A DNA stretch of 64,000 nucleotides. Origin: Tetracladium setigerum. Taxonomy: Eukaryota > Ascomycota > Leotiomycetes > Helotiales. Under the pieces are notes generated by a model, which saw only the letters and a list, made by a program, of their open reading frames with translations, was not told where the DNA came from and ran no database searches. Numbering within the stretch: position 1 is the stretch's first letter; every line of letters begins with the position of its first letter. The stretch is taken from contig PZJY01000006.1 of assembly GCA_031472005.1 (NCBI GenBank), forward strand, positions 744,001 through 808,000, read 5' to 3'. Shown here piece by piece: positions 35,151-47,984 of this stretch. A program made the position numbers and the translations under genes.

Positions 35151-38100
35151 ATGGCATCGCATCACCCTTCACCCCCAGGGCCAATGCAATTGCATCATGG
35201 CCCTCCAAATGGTGCACCACCTCCAGGAATGGCTCCTCAGCAGCAGCAGTGGCCAGCCTCGCAACAGCTGGCAGTCATGAATGAAGCCGTCTGGCTGCAA
35301 ATTGGTATGTATTCTTCTGTACTATATCCTTCATCGAGGGCGACTGCTAATACAATCATCTAGGGAGTCTGGCCGAGGTTCTAGGCAATCTCGAAGAGGC
35401 CATCATTGCTTACGAGAATGCGCTCCGCTCCAACCCCGATCCATCCAAGCATTGAATGCCATTAGCGGCATTCTTCGAGGCCAAGAACAATTCCCAAAGG
35501 CTGTTGAGTATCTCCAGAGTATCCTCAAGCTGGACGGGAACAATGGCGATGTATGGGGTAGTCTTGGTGAGTTGATTGACCTTGAGAGCTTGGAACAAAT
35601 TACTAACAACTGCGCAGGACACTGCTACTTGATGATGGACGACTTGCAACAAGCCTATTCTGCCTATCAACAGGCTCTCTACCATCTCAGAGACCCCAAG
35701 GTAAGACCTCTCCGCATCTACATATAGGAGATGACATTAACGCGACCCCAGGAACCAAAACTTTGGTATGGTATTGGAATTCTTTACGATAGATACGGCT
35801 CCTTGGAACATGCCGAGGAGGCATTCTCTCAAGTCATGCGCATGCAACCGGACTTTGAAAAAGCCAACGAGATTTACTTCCGTCTCGGTATAATCTACAA
35901 GCAACAGCAGAAGTACCAGCAGAGTCTGGAGGTAAGGACTCGATCGCAAATTCTCCAGTCGCACAAAATCTAACGTGTCACAGTGCTTCCGCTACATTGT
36001 CTCCGTTCCACCAACTCCACTCACCGAAGAGGATATCTGGTTCCAGATCGGACACGTTCACGAGCAACAAAAAGACGTAAGTGATCTCCACACCTTCGAT
36101 CCTCCTGCTTGTCAAGCTAACCACCAACCACCAACAGTATGACAATGCCAAAAGTGCATATCGCCGCGTGCTTGACCGTGACCCCAACCACGCAAAGGTT
36201 CTCCAGCAGTTGGGTTGGTTGTATCATCAGCAGAGCAACAGCTTCAGCAGCCAGGAGCAAGCAATTGAGCACCTCGAAAAGTCCGTCAGTTCAGGTAAGA
36301 CTACTCCAGACGATATGTCTAACCGTACACATGCTAACACACGTGGCAGATCAGAGTGATGCACAGAGCTGGTATCTACTTGGACGGTGTTACATGGCAC
36401 AACAGAAATACCCCAAAGCCTACGAAGCATATCAACAGGCTGTTTATCGAGACGGCCGGAACCCGACATTCTGGTGCTCGATTGGCGTTTTGTATTACCA
36501 GATCAACCAGTACCGAGATGCGCTGGATGCATATTCCCGCGCGATACGCCTGAATCCGTACATCTCCGAGGTCTGGTACGACTTGGGAACTCTGGTAAGT
36601 TTGCTACTTTCACTTAATTCCGTTTGCGACACAGCTAACCACCATTCACACAGTACGAATCGTGCAACAACCAAGTCGGTGATGCTTTGGATGCATATCA
36701 GCGTGCTGCCGAACTTGATCCTCAGAATGTTCACATCAAGTCTCGCCTGCAACTTCTCCGCAGTGGTCAAACCAACGGTATGCCAAATCAGACGAGCGCA
36801 CCATTGCCTCAAGATGTACACCCACAAGCATATCAAGCCACTGGTGCGGTTGGACCTCCAGGACCACAATGGGGCAACTCAGCGCCCCAGCCCCAAGCGC
36901 CAGGCCCACAACCGGGTGCTGCTGCAAATAACTGGGGTGGTAGTAGACTTGCTGAGATCAATCCTCCGCCTCAACCACCTAACCCATACGATCAAAGGGA
37001 AGCCCGTGGTCCAGCACCTGGACCAGGAGGACCACTCCCACCTCAGCGAATTCCTAGCCCACGTCAGGAGCAACAAATGAGACCTTATCCTGGTCCCGGA
37101 CCTGAAAGAGGCCCACCTCAACCTCCACCACGCCGTTCTCCTCCACGCGAGCATCACACAATGGGTCCATATCCCGGACAAGGCTTGCCTCAACCACCAC
37201 CTCAATCTCAAGGACCACCACCTCGAGTACCGAATCCCAACTATGTTCCTCCAAGCTCTGGACTCCCCCCTGCCCCACGTGAGATGAACGGCTCCGGCCC
37301 AGGTTCATTGCCGCCATTTGGCCGAAACAGCCCACGCCCAGAAGTCCGTCCCATCCTCGACAATAGAATCACATCTCCAAAGTCAAACTATCCTCACAAT
37401 CAATACCAGCACCATCCCGAACATAATGCTCCAGTTGGTATCGAGGCTGGTGCTCCACCGCCTGCTGCTGCGCTTGCTGCTGCTGAGGCTGCCGCTCTGG
37501 AGAGGAATGGTGATCGACCAGGATCGGTTGAGAATAAGAGGAGACGAGAATGGGAAGAGGAGTCAGCAATGAAGAAGCCGGCTTCGGACGAGAACCGAGC
37601 TCGTTTGGAAGATATGCATCACCGTCGACCGTCGACTCCTCCACGCGAGCCATTCCGTCGTAGCTCTTCGGAAGTTCGCCGCGCAGAGGAACAACGACGG
37701 ATGGAAGACCAGCGTCGAGGAGATGAACAGAGGCGTCTTGATGACCAACGTAGAATTGAAGAGCAGAGACAACAAGAGCAGAGGCAGCAAGAACAGAGAC
37801 AACAAGATCAGAGGCAACAAGATCAGAGACAACAAGAGCAGCGACAGCAAGAACAGAGGCGACTTGAAGAGCAACATCGTGCCGAGGATCAACGCAGAGC
37901 CAACGAGAATTACCACCCATCCGAGGCAGCCCATCATCCTCCACCCCACGCCCTACCACCTCCACCGCACATTCCATCTCCTATCCAGAAAGGCCCAGGC
38001 TCTTCTCACACTCCGGTCCACGAACACCCACATTTGCCTCCACCTCTTCCCCCACCACAACCCATTGTTGTGAAAGAATATCCCAAACCTGAGAGAGAAC

Positions 38101-38330
38101 CATCTCGTGAGCGTCTCGACCGCCCACCACCACCACCTCCAGCACCAGTGGGCGAGCCGGAACGCGCCGCGCGCAAAATAGAAGTTGACGAAGATTATGA
38201 CGATGAGGGAGAGGAGGACAAGAAGGGCGGTATTTTATCAGCGGCGGGGTCTGCTTCTGGTGAAGCGAAGACGTCTCCAGCTTTGAACGGTCATGTTAAC
38301 GGACAGCCCAAGGTAGAGGCTACTTCATGA
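35151..38330 (+). CDS. SSN6: Cyc8/Ssn6 general transcriptional corepressor (TPR protein)
   Basis: Eight exons: 35151-35304, 35364-35566, 35618-35700, 35752-35931, 35984-36076, 36138-36294, 36350-36594, 36654-38330; about 930 residues. After a Pro/Gln-rich N-terminus come about ten TPR units, e.g. WLQIGSLAEVLGNLEEAI, GDVWGSLGHCYLMMDDLQ, KLWYGIGILYDRYGSLEHAEEAF, IWFQIGHVHEQQKDYDNAKSAY, SWYLLGRCYMAQQKYPKAY, FWCSIGVLYYQINQYRDALDAY. Cyc8 bridges DNA-bound repressors and Tup1 in the nucleus. The long tail is Pro-rich with QQEQR/QQDQR repeats and an acidic patch DEDYDDEGEED. One base is missing in CCCC 35434-35437, where NPRSIQALNAISGILRGQ otherwise breaks. The six other junctions all fit phase and GT-AG. 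Confidence 0.95.
37760..37872 (+). repeat. Tandem QQEQR/QQDQR-coding repeat in Cyc8
   Basis: Imperfect 15-bp tandem units (CAACAAGAGCAGAGG and variants) code for repeated Gln-Gln-Glu/Asp-Gln-Arg pentapeptides within the Cyc8 C-terminal region. Alternating CAG/CAA and GAG/GAT codons show it is imperfect at the DNA level. Confidence 0.88.
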
Positions 38331-39461
38331 TAAGCGATATTGTGTTTCAATCTCTTTTCTCGACCGAGAGGGAAGGAAGTGGCTGTTGATTTTTCTATTT
38401 TTTTTCTTGCTTCTGATTGTCAGTGGATCACTGTGTTGCTACGACACGGTGGATGTTGTGGTGTGATTAGCTAGCTTTTGTGTATAAATGGATATTCTAA
38501 AGTGAAACTTTTTTTTTCTTCATGCATTTGCTTTCTATTTTTTGCTGTGATAGTGTTTGAATTTGAGTGAATTGAAAGTCGTGATTGAAAGAGAAGGGGG
38601 GGGGGGTGAGAAGGTAGAGGAAGGAGCGATATATGCATTTTTTGAGATTCGTTAAACTGGGTTTGAATGAATTAAAACCTGTTGAGGCTTCGAGATAGAT
38701 AGCTACCTGGTGGTACTTCCCATGCATGAAGTAACCAGTTGGATAAGATATATTATTTAGGACTCCAGAATTTGGGTATCTGTTCTTCCAGGTTGGGTTT
38801 TCAAAGTGTTGACGAGCAGCGGAAAACTCAATTGCACTAGATGGTGGGTCGAACTAGGAAGGATCTGCTACAAAGACTCAAGATATAGGACCGGCTGTCC
38901 CAATTTACATGAGCGAGATATCCAGAACCTCAATGGCATGTCTGCGTAAACTAAACCCAGAATTAGGGCTATTAATTCTCATCAAGAGGAGCAGCGGTGT
39001 TGAGTAAGAAGTGTGAGATTTTTCTACATGATGTTGATGTGGTCCCGCCCATCATGCCTTCAATGGTAGCATCAGATGCATCAGATTCTAGAGGTTCTAT
39101 TGAAAAGAACACTTTATGTCAGGTAGACAAGAGATGAACGAGAAACCGATCTCTACAAATTCTCATACTATGCACTATCTATGCTTTCCATAGAAAGGAA
39201 AAAAAGGTAGGAGGATGAGAAGTACGAAGTACCTGTTTCGAATCATGTGACCTTTAGCGAGCTCTTAGCGCCAAAAGGTGCAGGGGGGCGCCGCACACTG
39301 AAGGTTTGCCGAAATATTTTCTGCGATCGCGAACTTTCTTAACCTCACGACAACCTCCCCCCTCGACATCACGACAACTTCGACCTGCGATTCAGTTCCC
39401 AGGATCTTTTTTTCTTTTCCTATCGCCAACTTGAGACGCCTGTATCTCAAGATCCGCCCCA
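38331..39461. other. Intergenic region and RPL3 promoter
   Basis: 1.1 kb with no credible coding sequence. A run of G at 38597-38606 and TC/T-rich tract near 39399-39420 (tctttttttcttttcct), immediately before the RPL3 start, are the only notable elements; the pyrimidine tract is typical of fungal ribosomal protein gene leaders. Confidence 0.55.
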
Positions 39462-40840
39462 ATGTCTCACCGAAAGTTCGAGGCTCCCCGCCACGGTTCT
39501 CTTGCGTATCTTCCACGCAAGAGATCCGCTGCCCACCGAGGTCGCGTCAAGTCGTTTGTAGCCCTTTTTCATATCAAAACCAATCCCAAGCTGTTCTACA
39601 GTCCTCAATGTATCTCTGTTCGATCCGCTAACTTCTCACGTCTTCCACAGCTTCCCTAAGGATGACCCAAAGAAGCCAGTCCACCTTACCGCTACCCTCG
39701 GATACAAGGCTGGTATGACCACCATCGTTCGCGACCTCGACCGTCCTGGTGCGAAGCAACACAAGAAGGAGGTTGTTGAGGCTGTTACTGTCATCGAGAC
39801 CCCACCGGTACGAACAATGCAGCCCGCTTGGCTTCTGCCAATGGCTAACATCTTTTTAGGTGATCGTTGTTGGTCTAGTCGGATATATCGAGACTCCCCG
39901 AGGACTCCGCTCCCTTACTACCGTTTGGGCTGAGCACTTGAGCGACGAAGTTAAGCGCCGATTCTACAAGAACTGGTACAAGAGCAAGAAGAAGGCCTTC
40001 ACCAAGTACGCCAAGAAGCACTCCGAGAACTCTGGTTCATCCATCACCCGTGAGCTCGAGCGCATCAAGAAGTACTGCACTGTTGTCCGTGTTCTCGCCC
40101 ACACCCAGATCCGCCTCACTCCTCTCAAGCAGAAGAAGGCCCATTTGATGGAGATCCAAGTCAACGGAGGTAGCGTCGCCGATAAGGTTTCCTTCGCATC
40201 CGGTCTCTTCGAGAAGCCAGTCGCCATTGACACCATCTTCGAGCAAGACGAGGTCATTGATGTTATTGCTGTCACCAAGGGTCACGGTTTCTCTGGTGTC
40301 ACCAGCAGATGGGGAACCAAGAAGCTTCCGAGAAAGACACACAAGGGTCTCCGTAAGGTCGCCTGTATTGGTGCCTGGCATCCATCGCACGTCCAATGGA
40401 CTGTTGCCCGTGCTGGTCAAGACGGTTACCATCACCGTACCTCTGTCAACCACAAGGTTTACCGCATTGGTAAGGGTGCTGATGAGGGTAACGCTTCCAC
40501 TGAGTTTGATCCTCACAAGAAGGCCATCACTCCGTAAGTACTCACCGGTCTTCTCTCACTACGTCAACTAATATGTAATAGAATGGGTGGTTTCGTCCGT
40601 TATGGTGAGATCAAGAACGATTTCGTCATCCTCAAGGGTTCCGTCCCAGGTGTTAAGAAGCGTGTCATGACTCTCCGAAAGTCGATGTTCGTTCACACCT
40701 CGAGAAAGGCTTTGGAGAAGATTGACCTCAAGTGGATCGATACCTCTTCCAAGTTCGGTCACGGTGCATACCAAACTGCCAGCGAGAAGCACGCTTTCTT
40801 GGGTACGCTCAAGAAGGATATTGCCAAGGACGCTGCGTAA
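39462..40840 (+). CDS. RPL3: 60S ribosomal protein L3 (uL3)
   Basis: Four exons, 39462-39553, 39651-39807, 39860-40533 and 40582-40840, total exactly 394 codons with stop. Sequence is strongly conserved: MSHRKFEAPRHGSLAYLPRKR, FPKDDPKKPVHLTATLGYKAGMT, GLRSLTTVWAEHLSDEVKRRFYKNW, KGHGFSGVTSRWGTKKLPRKTHKGLRKVACIGAWHP, and WTVARAGQDGYHHRTSVNHKVYRIG, including the tip region near the peptidyl transferase centre. uL3 is an essential early-assembly protein of the large subunit. Intron 1 must start with GTTTGT for the conserved KSFPKDD to be intact, a weak donor; the GTAGCC four bases later is tempting but breaks frame. Codon use is strongly biased to C-ending codons, as in highly expressed genes. 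Confidence 0.98.
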
Positions 40841-41175
40841 AGATTGGGTTGTGGTTCTTTCTTTTCGGCTTTGCAATCTCTGGTGTAAATGGGTTACTTG
40901 CATCTTTGCTTCCTGATAGTCTCCCGGCATGATGATGCATGGGGCATGGAGTTTAATGCAATTCTATGAAGACATGTCAAAAAGTAATAAAGCCGTCTTG
41001 AACTCGTTTCTACTGTGATGCAATAATATGTGATATGAATGTTATGATTTGGCCTTCGTGTACAAAGCTGGCACGTATGATAACTCTATAGTATATACCT
41101 TAATCTTTTGGCAAGTCCCCTTACCGTTCTATATCCTATGAAAGGTATTTCATACCTGTTGTAAGATATTCAAAT

Positions 41176-41732
41176 TTGCTGTGCTCAAAACCTCACCCAA
41201 ATTTCATCATGACGCACGTCCCCGCTCTCAACCCCTCCACACCAGCCCATCAGCCAGCTGCCATCAACGCCGCAACACCGCAACACCACAACACCACCAC
41301 TACCATCCCCAGCAGCCAAAAACAAATGGGAATTATCTTCTCTGCAGCCTCAGTCACTCAGAAGATCCAATCCAAGCTCCAATCCCGCAAGCAATCCAAG
41401 CAATCCAAGCTCATACCATCCCAATCCGAACCTGCACCACAAAAGCAAACACAACAATCGCAACCATTCTCTCCCTCACCACCCACAGTCCGAAACGATT
41501 CGGCGGAGCTTATACAGCACGGAGTTGCACACGAGCCTTTAACTACTTCTTCCCCGCCGATTGTAGTGGAAACAGAAGCAGAAGCAGAGCGGCAGCATCA
41601 GGCACGAAGAGGGTGAGAAGCTCCCCCCTCTCGAACACTCCTCCTCTTCTTCTTCCTTCTCCAGTGCTGGCCAATATTGCCGTGAGAGCTGAGAAGAGAT
41701 CGTTTAGCATATCCCCAACTCATAACGAGAAG
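41176..41732 (+). other. Possible upstream coding extension or leader of the 41733 gene
   Basis: An open frame from about 41206 (MTHVPALNPSTPAHQP...) runs to 41616. Its frame and the 41733 gene would join if one base were added to GGG near 41610, the same kind of change needed elsewhere in the window. The peptide is Gln/Ser/Pro/Thr-rich with no recognisable domain, and the stretch 41630-41665 (CT-rich ending TTCTCCAG) also looks like an intron 3' end. I cannot tell a real N-terminal region from a leader. Confidence 0.35.
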
Positions 41733-42343
41733 ATGGCTTCGGACGAGGATTATGCTAGCTTTTTGGAGAGGGCGAATCAAGACCCCAGTGGTGGTGATGG
41801 AGTAGCAAAGAGTGAGGGTGTAGGAGGGGGGAAGGCGGTGGCGGGGTTCAAGGCATTGGATAAGGGGGTTGTGGTGCCGACTGTGTTGAAGAAGGCCGTT
41901 GTCGATGCCTTTTATACGAGTGATGCGGATGAACCGTTTGAGGTTGTGGGGTTGAACTTTGTGGGGGGAAAGTTACCTGATGAAGGTTTGTTTTTTACTA
42001 TCAGTTCCTATTCCTATTCCTATTCCTACTGCCTCTGAACAATCTTGTAAAGAGATGGGAACTGTGCTAATGTTGGCTTTTTGTGTTGCATAGCAACATT
42101 TGCGAAAACGATAGATCACCCAAGTCCAAAGGAGGCAAGCGTCAAGATATTGGATGTGGCAGAGTGGGATGTTAATGGGGAGTACAAGGAATTGGTTGAT
42201 GCCGTGAGGGAGGCGGTTAAGGGTGGGGATGTGAGGGTTTATAGGGTTGAGAGAGTTAAGGGGGGTCGAGAGTTGAGTATTGGGTTGTGGGTGTTGAAGG
42301 GGGGAAGTTGGTTGGGGTTAAGGCGCTTGGGGTTGAGAGTTAG
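41733..42343 (+). CDS. Small conserved fungal protein of unknown function
   Basis: Exons 41733-41985 and 42094-42343 with a GTTTGT-donor intron. The reading starts MASDEDYASFLERANQDPSGG, then FKALDKGVVVPTVLKKAVVDAFYTSDADEPFEVVGLNFVGGKLPDE and, after the intron, ATFAKTIDHPSPKEASVKILDVAEWDVNGEYKELVDAVREA. One extra G in the run at 42260-42265 lets it continue VEYWVVGVEGGKLVGVKALGVES to 42343; otherwise it runs into an unlike Arg/Leu/Gly sequence. The resulting 168-codon length, a DEPFE motif and the VEYW...VKALGVES tail match a widespread fungal family that I cannot name. No signal peptide or membrane segment. Confidence 0.6.
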
Positions 42344-44673
42344 CTGATCTTCTTGCGATATGCTTGAGTTCATCAGGTGTATGGGGGTTGTGTTTGGTGT
42401 TTGCCGAAATCGAAATCAGATATGAAATTGTAGCATTGATAGCAGGAAGGAAGGGAATTTTGAAGTAGGAAGAACACTTCTGTAAGAGTTTACTTAGCTC
42501 TTTCTTCTTTCTACTTGCTTCTTTCTTCAACAACGGGTTTAGCTTAAGGAGCAAGTGACAAGCGTCACAGCGTCAGGTGGTATTGTCATATCTATCTTGG
42601 GTGTCATTTGAGACGAACTCACAATTATGCACTACGAGGAAGGGCATCCTAAATATCTTTAGAAGTGGTGACAAGTGACACTACTTGACGAGAAAAGGCC
42701 TTGCAAAAGGAACAACAAGCATAGCAACAAGCATGGCAATAAGTTAGCAACAAGCAATAGCGAGAACTTCTCTCAAACATACTCCCACAGTCGTAATACC
42801 TGAGGAGGTTGATCCTGGAATGTTCGGCATAGGCAATGAAGGTCGACGAGTAAAAGCGATTATCAAATATCAGTAGTAAGGTAAACAATACACGCGAGAT
42901 CTCTTCCATACCTTGCGGGAATATCCCAACACCCCTTGCGAAACCTTGTTTCAACATACAATACGATGAACACGTCACGGTCTGTAGATCTAGCATTGAC
43001 ATCAGGTCCAATAATCATTTCGGGATTTTGCCAGCGGCTTTTCAACATGTAACTGTTCAAAAGCGGGCCACTTTGTAACCGTAGAAGCGCATGAATAAAT
43101 AGAATAGACCGGTCTCCGAGAATATGAAAAGCCAATACACCTTGAGATAGGGAGGAGGCTGGTTAGAATCTCAAGAATACGACTGGGAAAATGATCGTGT
43201 CAAACCCACCAAAGGGGATCGCCGCTCCGAAATACTTATGGACCAAACCTCGGCTGTGCATGTTTTTGAAACTTCCCAAAATAATTGAGATTCTAATTCA
43301 AGAAGATACATATGGAGACGGTCATTCTCCACTCGCGACAGATGCTAATTGTGATCTCCAGAGTTAAGATCAACCAAGTTTTGCTTGCGTCAATTGGCAC
43401 CACACTACTACTGGACAGGTCTATCTTAATATCTTGGAAAACAAGAGATTCTTCACATCTCCCTCGTCCCCATGTCGTCATATGGGGGCGTGTTGGAGAT
43501 CACACTCAAGGCCACGTTTTGAGCAGGGGGGAAATGGTGAGACTCGCACTCCGATTTGGGCCGATTGTTTGGACGAGCATTTTTGACTTTTCAGCGATGG
43601 AAGACGCGAAGAAAGAACGATCTTATCATCATTTCTATGGGCGATAAAACCAGATATATCGCAAATTATTTTTCACCTACTTAGATAATGATAGGCTAGA
43701 GCATTTAGCATAGTCATGGTCGTTGGACTGTAGCTGACGAGGTAATGAGGCCATTCATCTCATCCTGGCTTCCTTACTGGCTATCGTCGTATTTGTCCAG
43801 ACCTCCAGCCAGTCCAATTTCCCCTGAACTAACAGATTTTGCCGACGCAGGTGCGCGTACAAGCGCTGATCAGTGTTGGGTGATTCGCCTTTGTGCCCAC
43901 AAATGTGCAATGAAAGCCAGAGAGGCGAAAGGAGAACAGGAATGTCGTGGATTCAACACATAACCATCCATCCTATCATGGTTGCTAATGAGCATCTGGC
44001 GTTTGCATATTTAAAATTGCAATCCAATTATTGACAGCTGGAGTGAGCGACTGTAATAACGCCCATCAATTTGCTTTGCACCCAGGCTGGTGGCGTGCGG
44101 ACCCTTTGACAAGTCAGACAAGCCTTCCACGCCCCCCAATTGAATGCCAAGTCTCTCTTTCCCCCGTTCCTGAATCTTATCCCATCTTGTCCTATCTATC
44201 TTCACAACTTCGACACAACCACAATCCGCAAACTCTTTCGCAAATCCTCCCTCACGACTTTCACGACCACAATACTCAGATTCACACCCGACGCGGCTGT
44301 TCACGCTGTCCGACCTTTGCGCCCGCTCCTACAGAGATTCTCGAATCGCATAACACTCATTTTCCCCGATCGCGAATCTTGGACACCGACACACCGAATT
44401 CCTGTTTATGTGCGCTTGACACCAATTCACGACAAGACGCAGCAGGACATACCTGAATTGACATCGCAGAAGACAGGTCTACGCGACAAGGTTTGAAAGA
44501 GGCGCTGGAGGCTCTTTAAGGAGGCAGAATTCCCGGATTTCGTACACCGTATCTCGGCATTTTTCGCAACCCGAACCACTCAACTTCGGAAGTCCTTTTC
44601 CCAGGTGGAATACTGCTGGACAAACACATGAGATTGTCTCTCCCTTAATCGCGAGCGCGGCAACAAAGAAACA
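42344..44673. other. 2.3-kb intergenic region upstream of the Kre6-like gene
   Basis: No credible coding sequence. 42690-42780 has several imperfect CAACAAGCATAG/CAACAAGCAATAG units. The stretch 44140-44673 may be the 5' leader of the Kre6-like transcript. No other element recognised. Confidence 0.5.
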
Positions 44674-46945
44674 ATGGCAACTCCCGGGGGTTGGGGCCTG
44701 GTAGGCGACCACCACATATTACAGTAAATTCGGGGAGTGGAGGAGATCTCTTAGCGATGCGGAACGAGAGCAGCTCAATGAGTTTACCGCCAACTCCAGG
44801 TTTACAAACTCCAGGTTTACAGACGAGGAATCTGTTGAATAGCCCTCTCGTCCAACATTTGGCACCCAGGATACCGCAGAGAGGTTACTTGCTCCATCGA
44901 CTTCGAGAGTACTACGGCCATACACAGATTCACCTACAGATAGTCCGGCGCAATCTCGTCCAGGCTCGGCCATGTCCTCAAGGAGAAGTAGCTGGGGCTC
45001 ACAGTTTGGTGATGATAGCAGGAGGAATAATCCGTACAATCCATTCATGTCGCCATATGGAGATGATTCAAGAGCACCCTCGAGGTCTGGGGACGACAGC
45101 AGGAGATCAAGTTTGCACAACCCATTCGCATCTCCATTCGACGATTCAAGACCAGGCTCGAGGAGTGGGTACGGAACGCCGTATGAAGATTCGAGACCGT
45201 CATCAAGGGCTGGTAGCGATGAAGAGATCAACACACAAACAGTGTCGGAAAAGTACAACATTATGCCTTCCGCTGGTTTATTACTGTTTCCAGAAGATGT
45301 GGAAAAGGATGACTATATGCACAACCCCGAAATCAAGGATGAGGTCGACAAGTGTGAGATATTCTCGAAGAGAGGAGTAACAAATCTCGGAGGCTTGATC
45401 TTCATTGTGGCTGGGCTTCTCTGCCTGTTCATTCTATATCCTCTCTTGTGAGTTTTGCCTGTTTTTGAGACAACCACTTTTCTAACAATTCATAGGACTT
45501 TTGTCCGCAATATAGTCGATCCTATCAACGATTCGTGTGCTAAAAATGCGGACTGTTTAGCAGACAACGTGCCGCTGCTAGTAAACCAAAGGGTTGGCCT
45601 TATTGACCCAGATACGCCTAAAACAGATGATGTGATGTTCAAGACTAGTGCAGATGGCAAGAAGTGGAAGCTAGTCGTAAGTCTTAGTCCTTTTCTCTGT
45701 CTCTTGGCTTTTCTAATTTGTACAGTTTTCCGATGAATTCAACAAAGACGGACGAACCTTTTATGATGGCGACGATCCTTACTGGCAAGCAATGGATTTC
45801 TGGTATGGTGTTACTCAGGACATGGAATGGTACGATCCCGATGCAGCATCTACCGCAAATGGAACTCTCAACCTTAAATTCGATGCCTTCCAAAGTCACA
45901 ACCTCAACTACCGATCAGGGATGCTTCAGTCATGGAATAAGCTGTGCTTCAAAGGCGGCCGTATGGAAGCCAGCATCTCACTTCCCGGACGAGGCGACCA
46001 TGAGGGCTTTTGGCCAGGTTGGTGGGCAATGGGCAACCTTGGAAGACCTGGATATCCAGCAACGACCGATGGGCTCTGGCCATACAGTTATTGGGACAAG
46101 TGTGATCTTGGTATCACTGCAAATCAGAGCGCTCCCGATGGTCTCAGCTTGCTACCTGGAATGCGATTGCCAGCTTGTACTTGCAAGGGCGAGGATCATC
46201 CAACACCAGGGAAATCTCGTTCAGCGCCAGAAATCGATGGCATCGAAGCAAGTGTAGGATATATCGGCCCAAATCATGAAAGAGCAACGGGTACAGCTTC
46301 TCAATCTTTTCAAGCGGCACCGTTCGATATTCACTACCAACCGGATTACGATTACCTCGAAATATACGACAAGGAAATCACCGGCATGAACGGTTACCGA
46401 GGTGGTGTCTACCAACAAGCTTTGTCTGGAGTCACATGGCTAAACAACGAGTGGTATGATGGGAATGCCTATCAAATTTATGGATTCGAGTACACTCCTG
46501 GGGCTAAAGGGGATGTATCCTGGTTTGTGGGGGATGACTATGTGTTCAAAGTTGACCAGCGAGCAACGAGGCCTAATGGAAATGTCGGTCAACGAATCAT
46601 TCCCGAGGAACCACTCACCCTGATTCTCAATTTTGGGATGTCCAACAGTTTCGCTCAAGTCATGCTGCCCAACTTGGACAAGCTGATGCCAGCGACCATG
46701 AGATTCGACTATGTCAGGATTTATCAGGATCCAGATGCAGAGTCGGTTACTTGTGATCCACCGGGTTACGAAACCACAGAATATATCAAAAATCATCGGG
46801 AGCCATAGTGAGATTCTCTCGCTTTTTAATCTTGAAACTTGAAACGCTAACATATATGTTTAGTTATAACCAGAACCTAACGTTATGGGAACACACCAAC
46901 TGGACATGGCCAAAGAACTCCTTCGTCAACGATTGCGAAGTTTGA
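44674..46945 (+). CDS. Kre6/Skn1-family beta-1,6-glucan synthesis protein (GH16)
   Basis: Exons 44674-45447, 45496-45676, 45726-46807, 46864-46945; 707 codons after adding two bases. A long cytosolic N-terminus with TPGLQTPGLQT, NPYNPF, HNPF and repeated DDSR motifs precedes one signal-anchor segment (NLGGLIFIVAGLLCLFILYPLL). The luminal GH16 domain begins KLVFSDEFNKDGRTFYDGDDPYWQAMDFWYG and includes GFWPGWWAMGNLGRPGYPATTDGLWPYSYW and the catalytic EIDGIE, and ends WPKNSFVNDCEV. Kre6 and Skn1 are ER/Golgi type II proteins needed for cell-wall beta-1,6-glucan. The start needs an extra G in GGGGG 44686-44690 or GGGG 44693-44696, and the N-terminal frame another C in CCC 44843-44845; in both cases a stop is otherwise met. 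Confidence 0.9.
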
Positions 46946-47984
46946 TGATGGTCTCTAATACTCGATGTCGAAACATTTCACTTTTTTCGGTGAATTGTGG
47001 CACGAACTTTATGCGCACAGGGAGATGGGAAAGAACTAAATGGAAGGGACCTTCCCTTTTTGAAAAGGGGTTCTCTCGACTTTGAAAGAATCAATAACGG
47101 TTCGTATCATCATTGCATAGCGATTTCGGCATTACACAACACATACACATAACGAACACCCACTTTCTTCCCCAAGGTCAAGCTTTTCAGCCCTGATCTG
47201 GCTCCGCCTCGATGTTGCCGGACACAACAACTCGCAGGGTGTACAATTGTTGATACAATTCTTACCTTTTTTGTTTCTGCAATTTCGGCTATTGCGACTG
47301 CGCTGTACATTACGCATATTTCCTGGGGGCCCTCACACAGTTGTTGTTCATCATAACAACTAAACCGATATAGGGTGAGTGGATTGAAGCCCCCAGTAGC
47401 TGGGGTCTCGTCTCAGCCTGTCTCTTTTTGCTGCTTTTTTCTTGGAGTCAGTCGATTTGATTGGATGGCATTATGGTGGAGCCCTGGTATATACATATTT
47501 TTTATCTGGGTTTTTTTGTTCTGCATTCTTTTCTCGCGCGCATTGCGGCTTCATTTGATATCCTCTAGATGAGATTTTTTAGAGTTGATTAGATGCTTGA
47601 GTTTGGAGGGGTTGGCTTGCGGGGTGGGGAGGGTTGGGTGTGGAAAGGGGTGTGGGGAGGGGTCTTTCTGTACATAAACGACGAGATGAGATAATATGAA
47701 GAGCATGACTGGCTAGGAATGTGATGAGCCTTGGGGAGGTTCTTAGTGATGAATATGGATTGAGGGCATGGGTGGGATGTATGTATATACAAGTGCACAT
47801 AAATTGCCTGGCTCGTGCCTTTCGAACAATTATTGAGGGAGGAAAGCAAATAAATGAAGCTCAAATCCCTAAGAAAATGTCTGGATATCCCTTAACTTTG
47901 CCCCGTAGACACACATCCTCCTGATCTCTTTTTACGCATTCCCTTCCCCCTCTCGAAATTAAATGAAATACTTTGGCCTACGTT

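Noticed and set aside
37369..37977. Minus-strand 202- and 128-codon frames inside Cyc8
   Set aside because: Antisense shadows of the Gln/Glu/Arg-rich coding repeat.
39554..39650. C/D snoRNA in RPL3 intron 1
   Set aside because: Considered because L3 introns host snoRNAs in animals, but no box C (RTGATGA) and box D pair is present.
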